Positions 1-5,354 of a stretch of 5,408 nucleotides of DNA are shown here, one piece after another. The notes below the pieces were generated by a model, which was not told the origin of the DNA, ran no database searches, and saw only the letters and a list, made by a program, of their open reading frames with translations. The stretch covers positions 1 to 5,408 of the forward strand of contig JASEIZ010000151.1 in assembly GCA_030017395.1 (NCBI GenBank), written 5' to 3'. Each line of letters begins with the position of its first letter. The first letter of the stretch is position 1. This DNA is from Desulfobacterales bacterium. Its GTDB lineage: Bacteria > Desulfobacterota > Desulfobacteria > Desulfobacterales > ETH-SRB1. Position numbers and translations under genes: made by a program.

Positions 1-34
1 TTACGTCATTCCGGCGAAAGCCGGAATGACGTAA
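1..34. repeat. REP-like perfect palindrome
   Basis: Two perfectly complementary 15-nt arms (1-15 and 20-34) flank a GAAA loop. The core CATTCCGGC-GAAA-GCCGGAATG resembles the extragenic palindromes scattered through many proteobacterial genomes. A T-run follows at 42-47, but it begins 8 nt after the stem, so this is better read as a dispersed repeat than as a terminator for an unseen upstream gene. A related half-sequence (CGTCATGCCGG) lies at the right end, near 5383-5393. Confidence 0.8.
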
Positions 35-47
35 AACGGTATTTTTT

Positions 48-68
48 GACTTTTTACGAGACCATCAA
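48..68 (+). repeat. Left copy of a 21-bp inverted repeat bracketing the locus
   Basis: Positions 48-68 (starting GACTTTTTACGAG, ending ACCATCAA) are the exact reverse complement of 5355-5375. In both places a CCGG(A/C)ATGACG sequence lies just outside, so the two sites look like two members of one composite dispersed repeat in opposite orientation. No transposase or terminal target duplication is visible. Confidence 0.8.
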
Positions 69-216
69 TATTAATAGAGCATTAAGCTGACAAAACAAAA
101 TTATAAAAAAACATAACTGCAAGGTGAGAGGAGGTGACCGGAAAAGCCCGAAAGGGGAGGTAAGATGTTTTTGTAGTCAAAACGACTAATTTTCAAAACA
201 ATGGAGGTAATAAACA
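69..216 (+). promoter_or_regulatory. dsr operon leader with orphan Shine-Dalgarno-like sites
   Basis: This AT-rich stretch should contain the dsr promoter, but no convincing -35/-10 pair stands out; CTGACA (87-92) and CATAAC (112-117) are 19 nt apart and weak. The centre is strikingly purine-rich. AGGAGGTGA (130-138) matches the anti-Shine-Dalgarno end of 16S rRNA over 9 nt, but no start codon follows at a usable distance. A second site, GGGGAGGT (154-161), precedes a three-codon ORF (ATG TTT TTG TAG, 165-176). A small CCC-GAAA-GGG hairpin (147-156) and a weak TAGTC/GACTA hairpin (174-188) lie nearby. Several GGA triplets would suit a CsrA-like protein. A regulatory role is inferred. Confidence 0.4.
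203..208 (+). promoter_or_regulatory. dsrA ribosome binding site
   Basis: GGAGGT lies 8 nt upstream of the ATG at 217. It is the third Shine-Dalgarno-like sequence in the leader and the only one correctly spaced for dsrA. Confidence 0.85.
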
Positions 217-1530
217 ATGGCAAAACATGAAACCCCTTTGATCGACCAGCTTGAATCCGGACCGTGGCCGAGTTTTGTGTCCGACATTAAGCAAGAGGCT
301 GAATCAAGGGCAAAGAATGAGAAAGGTTTAGACTACCAGATTCCTGTGGATGTTTGTGATGATCTTCTTGGAGTCCTTGAACTCTCATACAAACATGGCA
401 GGACTCACTGGAAACATGGCGGAATCGTAGGTGTATTTGGCTATGGCGGTGGTGTTATAGGCAGGTATTGCGATCAACCGGAAATGTTCCCGGGCGTTGC
501 ACATTTCCACACCATGCGCGTTAACCAGCCTGCGGGTAAATACTATACAACAAAATTTCTGAATGATCTCATGAATATTTGGGAGCTGCGCGGCAGCGGT
601 TTGACCAATATGCACGGATCAACCGGAGATATTGTTCTTATCGGAACTACAACGCCTCAATTAGAAGAGATCTTTTTTGAGTTGACCCATAATATGAACA
701 CGGATCTGGGAGGTTCAGGCGGAAATCTGCGAACCCCTTCCGACTGTCTCGGCATGTCTCGTTGCGAGTATGCATGTTATGATACCCAGGAACTTTGCCA
801 CCATATGACACTGGAATATCAGGATGAGCTTCATCGTCCTGCTTTTCCTTATAAGTTTAAATTCAAATTTGACGGATGCCCCAACTGCTGCGTGGCATCT
901 ATCGCAAGATCAGACCTGGCCTTTATCGGCACATGGCGTGATGATATCCGCATTGATCAGAAAGCGGTCAAAGCATATGTCGGCGGCGAAATAGTACCAA
1001 ATGCCGGAGCACATGCCGGTCGTGACTGGGGTGCGTTTGATATCCAGAAAGAGGTCATCAAGCTTTGCCCAACCGGCTGCATGAGGTATGAAAATGGAAA
1101 GCTCGAGATAAACACCCCTGATTGCACCAGATGTATGCACTGCATCAATGTTATGCCGAGAGCCTTGATGGTAGGTTTAGACAGGGGGCTTTCTATCCTA
1201 TGTGGCGCTAAAGCTCCAATTCTCGATGGCGCACAGATTGGCACTCTTCTTGTTCCTTTTATCGAAGTAGAAGATCCTTACGATGGAATAAAGGAAATAA
1301 TCGAGAAGGTCTGGGACTACTGGATGGAAGAAGGAAAGAACCGCGAGCGTGTAGGTGAATTAATCAAGCGTAACGGCATGCAGAAAATGCTTGAGAAATG
1401 CGGCTTAAAACCGCTTGCTCAGCATGTTCAGGAACCGCGGTCTAACCCATACGTCTTCTGGAAAGAAGATGAGGTTCCTGGCGGATTTACGCGTGATATT
1501 AACGAATTTAGAAAACATCATAGTAGATAG
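217..1530 (+). CDS. dsrA: Dissimilatory sulfite reductase alpha subunit DsrA
   Basis: Alpha subunit of the cytoplasmic siroheme enzyme DsrAB (alpha2beta2), which reduces sulfite with DsrC as the sulfur-accepting partner. At 437 aa it has the usual length. Cys177, Cys183, Cys221 and Cys225 (in CPNCC, 221-225) fit the siroheme-linked [4Fe-4S] site; Cys284 with Cys303, Cys306 and Cys309 (CTRCMHC) fit the inserted ferredoxin domain (about 280-330). Basic residues expected around the siroheme and sulfite pocket are present: Arg83, Arg101, Arg172, Lys213/215/217 (KFKFK) and Arg231. In the Desulfovibrio vulgaris structure the DsrA site is the non-catalytic one. The ATG follows a good ribosome site and the N-terminus MAKHETPLIDQLESGPWPSF is family-typical. 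First gene of dsrABD; its stop overlaps the dsrB ribosome site. It is of the reductive bacterial type, with no damage seen. Confidence 0.98.
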   Translation: MAKHETPLIDQLESGPWPSFVSDIKQEAESRAKNEKGLDYQIPVDVCDDLLGVLELSYKHGRTHWKHGGIVGVFGYGGGVIGRYCDQPEMFPGVAHFHTMRVNQPAGKYYTTKFLNDLMNIWELRGSGLTNMHGSTGDIVLIGTTTPQLEEIFFELTHNMNTDLGGSGGNLRTPSDCLGMSRCEYACYDTQELCHHMTLEYQDELHRPAFPYKFKFKFDGCPNCCVASIARSDLAFIGTWRDDIRIDQKAVKAYVGGEIVPNAGAHAGRDWGAFDIQKEVIKLCPTGCMRYENGKLEINTPDCTRCMHCINVMPRALMVGLDRGLSILCGAKAPILDGAQIGTLLVPFIEVEDPYDGIKEIIEKVWDYWMEEGKNRERVGELIKRNGMQKMLEKCGLKPLAQHVQEPRSNPYVFWKEDEVPGGFTRDINEFRKHHSR

Positions 1531-1536
1531 GAGGGG
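1529..1536 (+). promoter_or_regulatory. dsrB ribosome binding site overlapping the dsrA stop
   Basis: AGGAGGGG begins inside the dsrA TAG (1528-1530) and ends 7 nt before the ATG at 1544. It decides the dsrB start: the in-frame upstream ATG at 1415 lies inside dsrA and has no such site. The overlap suggests translational coupling, which would help make the two subunits in equal amounts. Confidence 0.85.
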
Positions 1537-1543
1537 AATAATC

Positions 1544-2698
1544 ATGGCTTTTATATCTTCAGGTTACAATCCTGACAAACCGATGGAAAATAGAATAACA
1601 GATATCGGTCCACAAAAATATGATAATTTTTACCCTCCGGTTATTGCAAAAAACAAGGGTAAATGGAAATATCATGAAATTCTGGAACCTGGTGTTCTTG
1701 TCCATGTTTCGGAAACAGGCGAAAAAGTTTTTACTGTAAGGGTCGGTGCAGCTCGTCTGATGAGCATAAGTCTTATTCGCGAAGCATGTGAAATAGCAGA
1801 TAAACATTGTGATGGATATTTAAGATTTACCACCAGAAACAATATAGAATTCATGGTGGACAGCAAAGACAAGGTAGAGCCTCTGAAGCAGGATCTTGCA
1901 GGCAGAAAGTTTGCTGCCGGTAGCTTTAAGTTCCCGATCGGCGGCACAGGCGCTGGAATTACCAACTGCGTTCATACACAGGGCTGGATCCACTGCCATA
2001 CTCCGGCCACTGACGCATCGGGCACTGTAAAGGCTACCATGGATGCGCTTTTTGATGATTTTCAAAGCATGAGGCTGCCTGCGCAGCTTCGCGTTTCCAT
2101 GGCATGTTGTCTGAATATGTGCGGCGCTGTCCACTGCTCTGATATTGCAATCCTTGGATATCACCGCAAACCGCCGCTTCTTGACCATGAATATCTGGAC
2201 AAGTTGTGCGAGATTCCTCTTGCCATTTCCGCATGTCCTACCGCGGCAATTAAACCGACCAAGATGGAGCTTCCAGACGGAACAAAGGTAAATACTGTTT
2301 CCGTAAAAGCAGAAAAATGTATGTTTTGCGGCAACTGTTACACAATGTGTCCTTCCATGCCGCTTGCAGACACGGAAGGTGACGGAATCGTACTTATGGC
2401 GGGCGGCAAGATATCTAACAGGATCAGCATACCGAAGTTTTCCAAGATAGTTGTGGCCTTTATACCGAACGAAATGCCGCGCTGGCCGACCATGACAAAG
2501 GCAATAAAGAAAATGGTAGATGTTTATGCAAACGATGCCAATAAATACGAACGTCTCGGCGACTGGGCAGAGAGAATTGGATGGGAAAAGTTCTTTGAAA
2601 AATGTGAACTTGAATTTACACATCATCTTATTGATGACTTCCGTGATGCCGCTTATCTTACATGGCGTCACACGACTCAATTCAAGTTTACAAAGTAG
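1544..2698 (+). CDS. dsrB: Dissimilatory sulfite reductase beta subunit DsrB
   Basis: Beta subunit of DsrAB, carrying the catalytic siroheme. The 384-aa product is close to the family length (about 380). Cys151 (in WIHC), Cys188, Cys189 and Cys193 (ACCLNMC) fit the siroheme-bridging [4Fe-4S] cluster, with Cys193 equivalent to the bridging cysteine; Arg71 and His150 are conserved pocket residues. The ferredoxin domain (about 228-290) has Cys231 plus CMFCGNC (Cys259, Cys262, Cys265), with Cys269 following. The C-terminal part (about 300-384) is the usual helical and arm region that packs against DsrA. The start at 1544 was chosen for its overlapping ribosome site and the family-typical N-terminus MAFISSGYNP; an in-frame extension to 1415 would only translate dsrA sequence. 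No truncation or frameshift is seen. Confidence 0.98.
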   Translation: MAFISSGYNPDKPMENRITDIGPQKYDNFYPPVIAKNKGKWKYHEILEPGVLVHVSETGEKVFTVRVGAARLMSISLIREACEIADKHCDGYLRFTTRNNIEFMVDSKDKVEPLKQDLAGRKFAAGSFKFPIGGTGAGITNCVHTQGWIHCHTPATDASGTVKATMDALFDDFQSMRLPAQLRVSMACCLNMCGAVHCSDIAILGYHRKPPLLDHEYLDKLCEIPLAISACPTAAIKPTKMELPDGTKVNTVSVKAEKCMFCGNCYTMCPSMPLADTEGDGIVLMAGGKISNRISIPKFSKIVVAFIPNEMPRWPTMTKAIKKMVDVYANDANKYERLGDWAERIGWEKFFEKCELEFTHHLIDDFRDAAYLTWRHTTQFKFTK

Positions 2699-2727
2699 AG
2701 TTTTTTATTAAAACCGGCACACAAAGA

Positions 2728-2757
2728 GTACAGGGGACACAACCGTGTCCCCTGTGC
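2728..2757 (+). repeat. Perfect 10-bp hairpin between dsrB and dsrD
   Basis: CAGGGGACAC (2731-2740) and GTGTCCCCTG (2745-2754) are exact inverted copies around an AACC loop. The stem can extend to 2728/2757 through one G-U pair. No T-run follows on the plus strand, so it is not a standard intrinsic terminator. The GGGGACAC...GTGTCCCC core looks like a dispersed palindrome family. In mRNA it could shield the 3' end of dsrAB from exonucleases or lower expression of dsrD; that is inference. Confidence 0.75.
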
Positions 2758-2782
2758 CTGCCTAAAAAGAAGGGGCTTAACA

Positions 2783-3022
2783 ATGAATCAAGCTGAAGCA
2801 ACTGAAAAATTAGTAGAAGCGCTCAAAAAGAAACAAAAGACAAAAACCAAGTTTTATTTTAGCGATCTGGTCAAAATACTGGATGAAAAGCCCAGAGCTG
2901 CCAAGGAATTTATTAGCCAGATGGTACGGGATGAAGTTCTCGAATTGTGGTCGAGTGGAAGCACATCTATGTATGGGCTCAAAGGTCTCGGAAAACAACA
3001 CGCTACCGAAGAGAACGAATAG
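2783..3022 (+). CDS. dsrD: DsrD, winged-helix activator of DsrAB
   Basis: This 79-aa protein is the usual DsrD length (78 aa in Desulfovibrio vulgaris). It has a basic N-terminal helix (KLVEALKKKQKTKTK, about 9-23), the family motif KFYFSD (23-28), and a C-terminal wing with the signature LELWSSGSTSMYGLKG followed by GKQ. DsrD has a winged-helix fold but is known as an allosteric activator of DsrAB-catalysed sulfite reduction rather than a proven DNA-binding protein. Its presence marks a reductive Dsr system. The ribosome site AAGGGG (2770-2775) lies 7 nt before the ATG. It follows dsrB after 84 nt containing a strong hairpin, so its expression may differ from dsrAB. The C-terminal tail (HATEENE) is acidic and probably disordered. 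Confidence 0.95.
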   Translation: MNQAEATEKLVEALKKKQKTKTKFYFSDLVKILDEKPRAAKEFISQMVRDEVLELWSSGSTSMYGLKGLGKQHATEENE

Positions 3023-3040
3023 CTGATTGTTAATCTGAAA

Positions 3041-3056
3041 TTTTTGACTGTTTACG
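3041..3056 (+). repeat. Degenerate partial copy of the flanking repeat
   Basis: TTTTTGACTGTTTACG matches 43-58 (TTTTTGACTTTTTACG) at 15 of 16 positions, after which similarity stops. It lies 18 nt after the dsrD stop. It may be an eroded copy of the repeat at the window ends, though an AT-rich 16-mer could also match by chance. Confidence 0.4.
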
Positions 3057-3084
3057 CTATAACAAAAAATAGATTTTATTTTAT

Positions 3085-3153
3085 GGCATAAGGCATAAGG
3101 CGTTTTGCATTATTTTTTTTATTGCTAAGCCTGTGCCTTGTGCCGTTTTTTTT
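3085..3153 (+). terminator. Possible rho-independent terminator after dsrD
   Basis: GGCATAAGGCATAAGGC (3085-3101) pairs with GCCTGTGCCTTGTGCC (3129-3144) over 16 base pairs, with two G-U pairs and one bulged A (3097). A tract of eight T (3146-3153) follows after one G. The 27-nt loop (3102-3128) is long and itself T-rich, which is unusual, and the left arm is a tandem GGCATAA repeat, so this may be a dispersed repeat that happens to act as a terminator. If it works, dsrN is transcribed mainly by read-through or from its own promoter. Confidence 0.45.
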
Positions 3154-3157
3154 CAGG

Positions 3158-3194
3158 CCTGTCTGCGCCTGCCTGTGCATTGCACTTAGACAGG
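3158..3194 (+). repeat. Nested palindrome upstream of dsrN
   Basis: CCTGTCT (3158-3164) and AGACAGG (3188-3194) are exact inverted arms. Inside them GTGC (3175-3178) and GCAC (3182-3185) can form a second small stem around ATT. It lies within the 231-nt gene-free gap of 3023-3253. No B12-box or other recognisable riboswitch core was found there, so I treat it as repeat DNA or an uncharacterised leader structure. Confidence 0.45.
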
Positions 3195-3216
3195 TGCGAA
3201 CACGCATATGCAGAAA

Positions 3217-3246
3217 AATTTGTGAAATCTGCGCAATCCGTGGATT
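3217..3246 (+). repeat. Degenerate 9-nt tandem repeat before dsrN
   Basis: Three consecutive units AATTTGTGA, AATCTGCGC and AATCCGTGG, then ATT, share the pattern AAT-Y-Y-G-Y-G-N. The array ends 8 nt before the dsrN ATG, in the place where a ribosome site should be, and it leaves only a weak GGA (3242-3244) there. Confidence 0.5.
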
Positions 3247-3253
3247 AAAATAT

Positions 3254-4741
3254 ATGGCTATTCCCAGAATTATTATTGCAGCTTTGCGGGGAGGAGCTGG
3301 AAAAACCATAATATCTATTGGGATTATTGGCGCGTGGAGTAATCTTGGGAAAAAAGTGGCGCCTTTCAAAAAAGGTCCTGATTATATTGATGCTGGCTGG
3401 CTCGCGCTGGCGGCTGGCAGACCCTGCTATAATCTGGACACCTTCATGATAAAAGAAGAGCAAGTCCTTAATTCGTTCCTTTCACATTCCATAAACAGAG
3501 ATATTGCGATTATAGAAGGCAACCGCGGGCTTTATGACGGCCTGAATGTTGAAGGAAGCACCAGCACCGCAGAGCTTGCGAAGCTGCTTAAAGCCCCTGT
3601 TGTTTTGTGTATTGACTGCACAAAAACCACAAGAACTATGGCTGCGGTTGTTTCCGGCTGCATGCAGTTTGATCCGGATGTTAAGATAAGCGGAGTTATA
3701 TTAAACCGTATCGCCGGGTCAAGACATGAAAATATAATTAGCAAAAGCATAGAACACTACTGCGGCGTGCCTGTATTAGGGGCTGTGCCGAAACTGGGCA
3801 AGCAGAATTTTCCGGAACGCCATATGGGTCTCGTGCCGATGCCTGAGCACGGGTGGGCAAAAGATTCCATTGCCGCTGCTTCTCAAACAGCATCGCAGTA
3901 TCTTAACCTGACCGAAATAGAGAAAATCGCAAATCAAGCCGCCACATCAACCAGCAACCAGTCCGCCAAAGGGCTCTGGCGGACAACCAGCAACCAGCAA
4001 CACCCCCCTAAATCCCCCCTTGAGGGGGGACTAAGGGGGGTGTTGTTAACCAGCAACGAGCAACCAGCAACCAGCAACCAGCAACCAGCAACGAGAATAG
4101 GCATAGTAAGGGATTCAGCATTCCAGTTCTACTATCCGGAAAATATTGAGGCTCTTATTTCATTAGGCGCCGAGACTGTGTTTATCAGTCCTTTTTACGA
4201 CAGCACGATTCCATCTGTAGATGCCGTGTATATTGGAGGCGGATTCCCTGAAACCCACGCAAAAGAGCTATCTGAAAAAGTTGCATTCAAACGTCAATTA
4301 AAATCATTGGCTGAAGATGGACTTCCCATATATGCTGAATGCGGTGGTTTGATGTATCTTGGGAAAGAGCTTGTTCTTGACGGAAAATCATATCCAATGG
4401 CGAATGTTTTACCTGTTATTTTCGGATTTTCAAAAAAGCCTCAGGGCCATGGATATACAATTATAAAAGTCGAAAGAGAAAACCCATATTTTAAAGTCGG
4501 CGCTGCAATCAAAGGACACGAATTTCATTATTCACGGGTTTTAAAATGGATGGGAACCGACAACTACCTGGCTTTTTCCATGAAAAGGGGAGCGGGTTTT
4601 ATTAATAAAAAAGACGGTGTTTGTTATAAAAATGTGCTGGCAACATATACCCACATTCATGCTCTTGGCACACCTTTCTGGGCCGATGCCTTGGTTCAAA
4701 ACGCTATTTCCTATAGAAACAAATCAAAAAAGGGGTTCTAA
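3254..4741 (+). CDS. dsrN: DsrN, CobB/CbiA-type siroheme amidase
   Basis: Glutamine-dependent amidotransferase of the cobyrinic acid a,c-diamide synthase family. After dsrABD such genes are called dsrN and are thought to amidate siroheme to the siroamide form used by DsrAB; a cobalamin-pathway CbiA role cannot be excluded. Residues 1-20 hold the P-loop (LRGGAGKT, 11-18); GPDYID (41-46) and DGLNVEGSTSTAELAKLL (95-112) are family motifs of the ATP-dependent synthase domain (about 1-225). The class I glutaminase domain (about 281-490) has GGGFPE (328-333), YAECGG with nucleophile Cys363, GHEFHYS (421-427) and a catalytic His in YTHIH (467 or 469). The linker 232-280 is low-complexity Ser/Thr/Asn/Gln/Pro encoded by repeat DNA; without it the protein would be about 446 aa, near the family norm. 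The ATG at 3254 starts the conserved domain but has only a weak GGA ribosome site. The extension to 3122 encodes repeat DNA and is rejected. Confidence 0.85.
   Translation: MAIPRIIIAALRGGAGKTIISIGIIGAWSNLGKKVAPFKKGPDYIDAGWLALAAGRPCYNLDTFMIKEEQVLNSFLSHSINRDIAIIEGNRGLYDGLNVEGSTSTAELAKLLKAPVVLCIDCTKTTRTMAAVVSGCMQFDPDVKISGVILNRIAGSRHENIISKSIEHYCGVPVLGAVPKLGKQNFPERHMGLVPMPEHGWAKDSIAAASQTASQYLNLTEIEKIANQAATSTSNQSAKGLWRTTSNQQHPPKSPLEGGLRGVLLTSNEQPATSNQQPATRIGIVRDSAFQFYYPENIEALISLGAETVFISPFYDSTIPSVDAVYIGGGFPETHAKELSEKVAFKRQLKSLAEDGLPIYAECGGLMYLGKELVLDGKSYPMANVLPVIFGFSKKPQGHGYTIIKVERENPYFKVGAAIKGHEFHYSRVLKWMGTDNYLAFSMKRGAGFINKKDGVCYKNVLATYTHIHALGTPFWADALVQNAISYRNKSKKGF
3962..3983 (+). repeat. Palindromic insert 1 in the dsrN linker
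   Basis: TCCGCC (3962-3967) and GGCGGA (3978-3983) are inverted arms around a 10-nt loop. Excising these 22 nt rejoins AACCAG to C and restores perfect AACCAGC periodicity, which indicates that it was inserted into a pre-existing array. Confidence 0.75.
3998..4045 (+). repeat. Palindromic insert 2 (C6/G6 hairpin) in the dsrN linker
   Basis: A long near-perfect hairpin. CAACACCCCCCTA then ATCCCCCCT on the left pair with AGGGGGGA and TAGGGGGG-like sequence on the right, around a TG turn (4021-4022), with only two mismatches (4010/4033 and 4012/4031). The CACCCCCCTAAATCCCCCCT pattern resembles a dispersed palindrome seen in several bacterial groups. It encodes HPPKSPLEGGLRGV in DsrN. Confidence 0.8.
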
Positions 4742-4746
4742 AATTT

Positions 4747-5102
4747 TGGTGGAGGCGGCGGGAGTCGAACCCGCGTCCGGTAATATTCCACAAAGGTATC
4801 TACATATTTAGCCTGAGCTTTAGCTTTCGCCTTTTCAAGTCCCCCTCAGGCAGGCTACTTGATTAAAGGCTATCCTGTAAAATTTCGCCAATCCTTTAAC
4901 AGGCAATCCGGACGGCTATCCCGCTAATCGGCGCCCTTGCCGGATGCGCAGGAATAATCCGGCAGGACGTTAGCCGTCTAAGCGGCTAAAGCGTAGTTAT
5001 AATCATCTGCGATTATTTTAAGTCCCTATCATTTTTACGAGCTGACAGGAGCTCGATATGCAACCTTAGCTTCCTTATCCCCGTCGAAACCGTTTCGCCC
5101 CC
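4747..5102 (-). ncRNA. ssrA: Transfer-messenger RNA (tmRNA)
   Basis: A one-piece 356-nt tmRNA, which rescues stalled ribosomes by acting first as tRNA-Ala and then as a short mRNA. On the minus strand the 5' end GGGGGCGAAACGGTTTCGAC pairs as GGGGGCG with CGCCTCC before the encoded ACCA 3' end, including the G3-U70 pair that alanyl-tRNA synthetase recognises. The T-arm is GCGGG-TTCGACT-CCCGC (4761-4777 region). Pseudoknot 1 is visible: stem CGAGCT (5055-5050) with AGCTCG (5043-5038), and loop CCTGTC (5049-5044) pairing with GATAGG (5030-5025). It converges on dsrN with only 5 nt between the dsrN stop and the CCA end. No strong terminator is evident; a T6 tract on its strand (4731-4726) lies inside dsrN. 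A MITE-like element abuts its 5' end. Confidence 0.97.
4978..5010 (-). other. tmRNA proteolysis-tag reading frame
   Basis: Starting at the GCA resume codon (5010-5008) the frame reads ADDYNYALAA and then TAG (4980-4978). With the alanine carried by tmRNA the appended tag is AADDYNYALAA. The YALAA ending is the conserved degron read by ClpXP-type proteases. The tag replaces the NDE part of the Escherichia coli tag with DDY. Confidence 0.93.
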
Positions 5103-5104
5103 AT

Positions 5105-5246
5105 GAGACCTTTGCAAAATGCCCCCTTTTGCCCAACTTCAGCGTCAGGCTCAAATTTTAATCCTCAAAATACTCAATGTATTCCTGAGGTTAAATTTCT
5201 CGCCTTTCTTGAACTTGAACAAAATCGAGCAGTTTTCAAAGGTCTC
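5105..5246. mobile_element. 142-bp MITE-like element at the tmRNA 5' end
   Basis: The ends are inverted repeats: GAGACCTTTGCAAAATG (5105-5121) against GAGACCTTTGAAAACTG (reverse complement of 5230-5246), 15 of 17 identical. The element is flanked by the direct repeat CCCAT at 5100-5104 and 5247-5251, a plausible 5-bp target duplication. It has no transposase and no credible ORF. Its centre is an internal hairpin (CCTCA...TGAGG around AATAC/GTATT, about 5164-5191). The terminal GAGACCTTTG resembles the ends of insertion sequences found in Desulfobacterota, so it was probably mobilised by such an element elsewhere; the family is not assigned. It lies just upstream of ssrA in the transcription direction of ssrA. 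Confidence 0.8.
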
Positions 5247-5298
5247 CCCATAAAAAACGAAAAGGATGAAAAAAAACAAGCATATTAAAAAGCCATAT

Positions 5299-5334
5299 AT
5301 TATATACATTAAACCATCATGTCCAATTTGTCAA
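5299..5334 (-). promoter_or_regulatory. Candidate ssrA promoter, displaced by the MITE
   Basis: On the minus strand a perfect TATAAT (5304-5299) is preceded at 16 nt by TTGGAC (5326-5321). A perfect TTGACA (5334-5329) lies further upstream: 24 nt from that TATAAT but 15 nt from a TTTAAT. Which pairing is used is unclear. Transcription would start near 5292, giving a leader of about 190 nt before mature tmRNA, of which 147 nt come from the element plus one target duplication. Confidence 0.5.
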
Positions 5335-5354
5335 ACTTTTCACTGAAACAACTT

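Larger units (their letters stand above)
3949..4095 (+). repeat. Heptanucleotide array with nested palindromes inside dsrN
   Basis: Units of AACCAGC repeat through this 147-nt stretch: 3949-3955, 3956-3961 plus 3984, 3985-3991, 3992-3998, 4048-4054, 4055-4061 (variant AACGAGC), 4062-4068, 4069-4075, 4076-4082 and 4083-4089, ending in AACGAG (4090-4095). Two palindromic inserts interrupt it. Removing 3962-3983 (22 nt) and 3999-4047 (49 nt) restores an unbroken array of ten units plus 6 nt. The total is 49 codons with no stop, so both DsrN domains stay in one frame. Loss or gain of one unit would shift the frame. Confidence 0.9.

Noticed and set aside
1..47. Intrinsic terminator of an upstream gene
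   Set aside because: The T-run is 8 nt from the hairpin base and the palindrome has the look of a dispersed REP-type element.
1415..1543. Longer DsrB start inside dsrA
   Set aside because: The ATG at 1544 has an excellent ribosome site and the family-typical N-terminus; the extension only reads dsrA in another frame.
1820..2680. 286-aa open frame on the minus strand opposite dsrB
   Set aside because: It lies wholly antisense to an intact, strongly conserved dsrB, has no recognisable domain, and its composition is what mirrored dsrB codons give.
3122..3253. N-terminal extension of DsrN (44 residues)
   Set aside because: It translates the terminator-like hairpin, palindrome and 9-nt repeat, has no ribosome site, and the conserved domain begins at the ATG at 3254.
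3023..3253. Possible cobalamin riboswitch before the CbiA-like gene
   Set aside because: No B12-box or multi-stem cobalamin core can be found; the structure present is explained by repeats.
3949..4095. CRISPR array
   Set aside because: The units are 7 nt with no spacers of constant length, and the stretch is translated in frame within dsrN.
5103..5288. 61-aa ORF downstream of ssrA on the plus strand
   Set aside because: It is the MITE-like element read through, with no ribosome site and no similarity to a protein family that I recognise.
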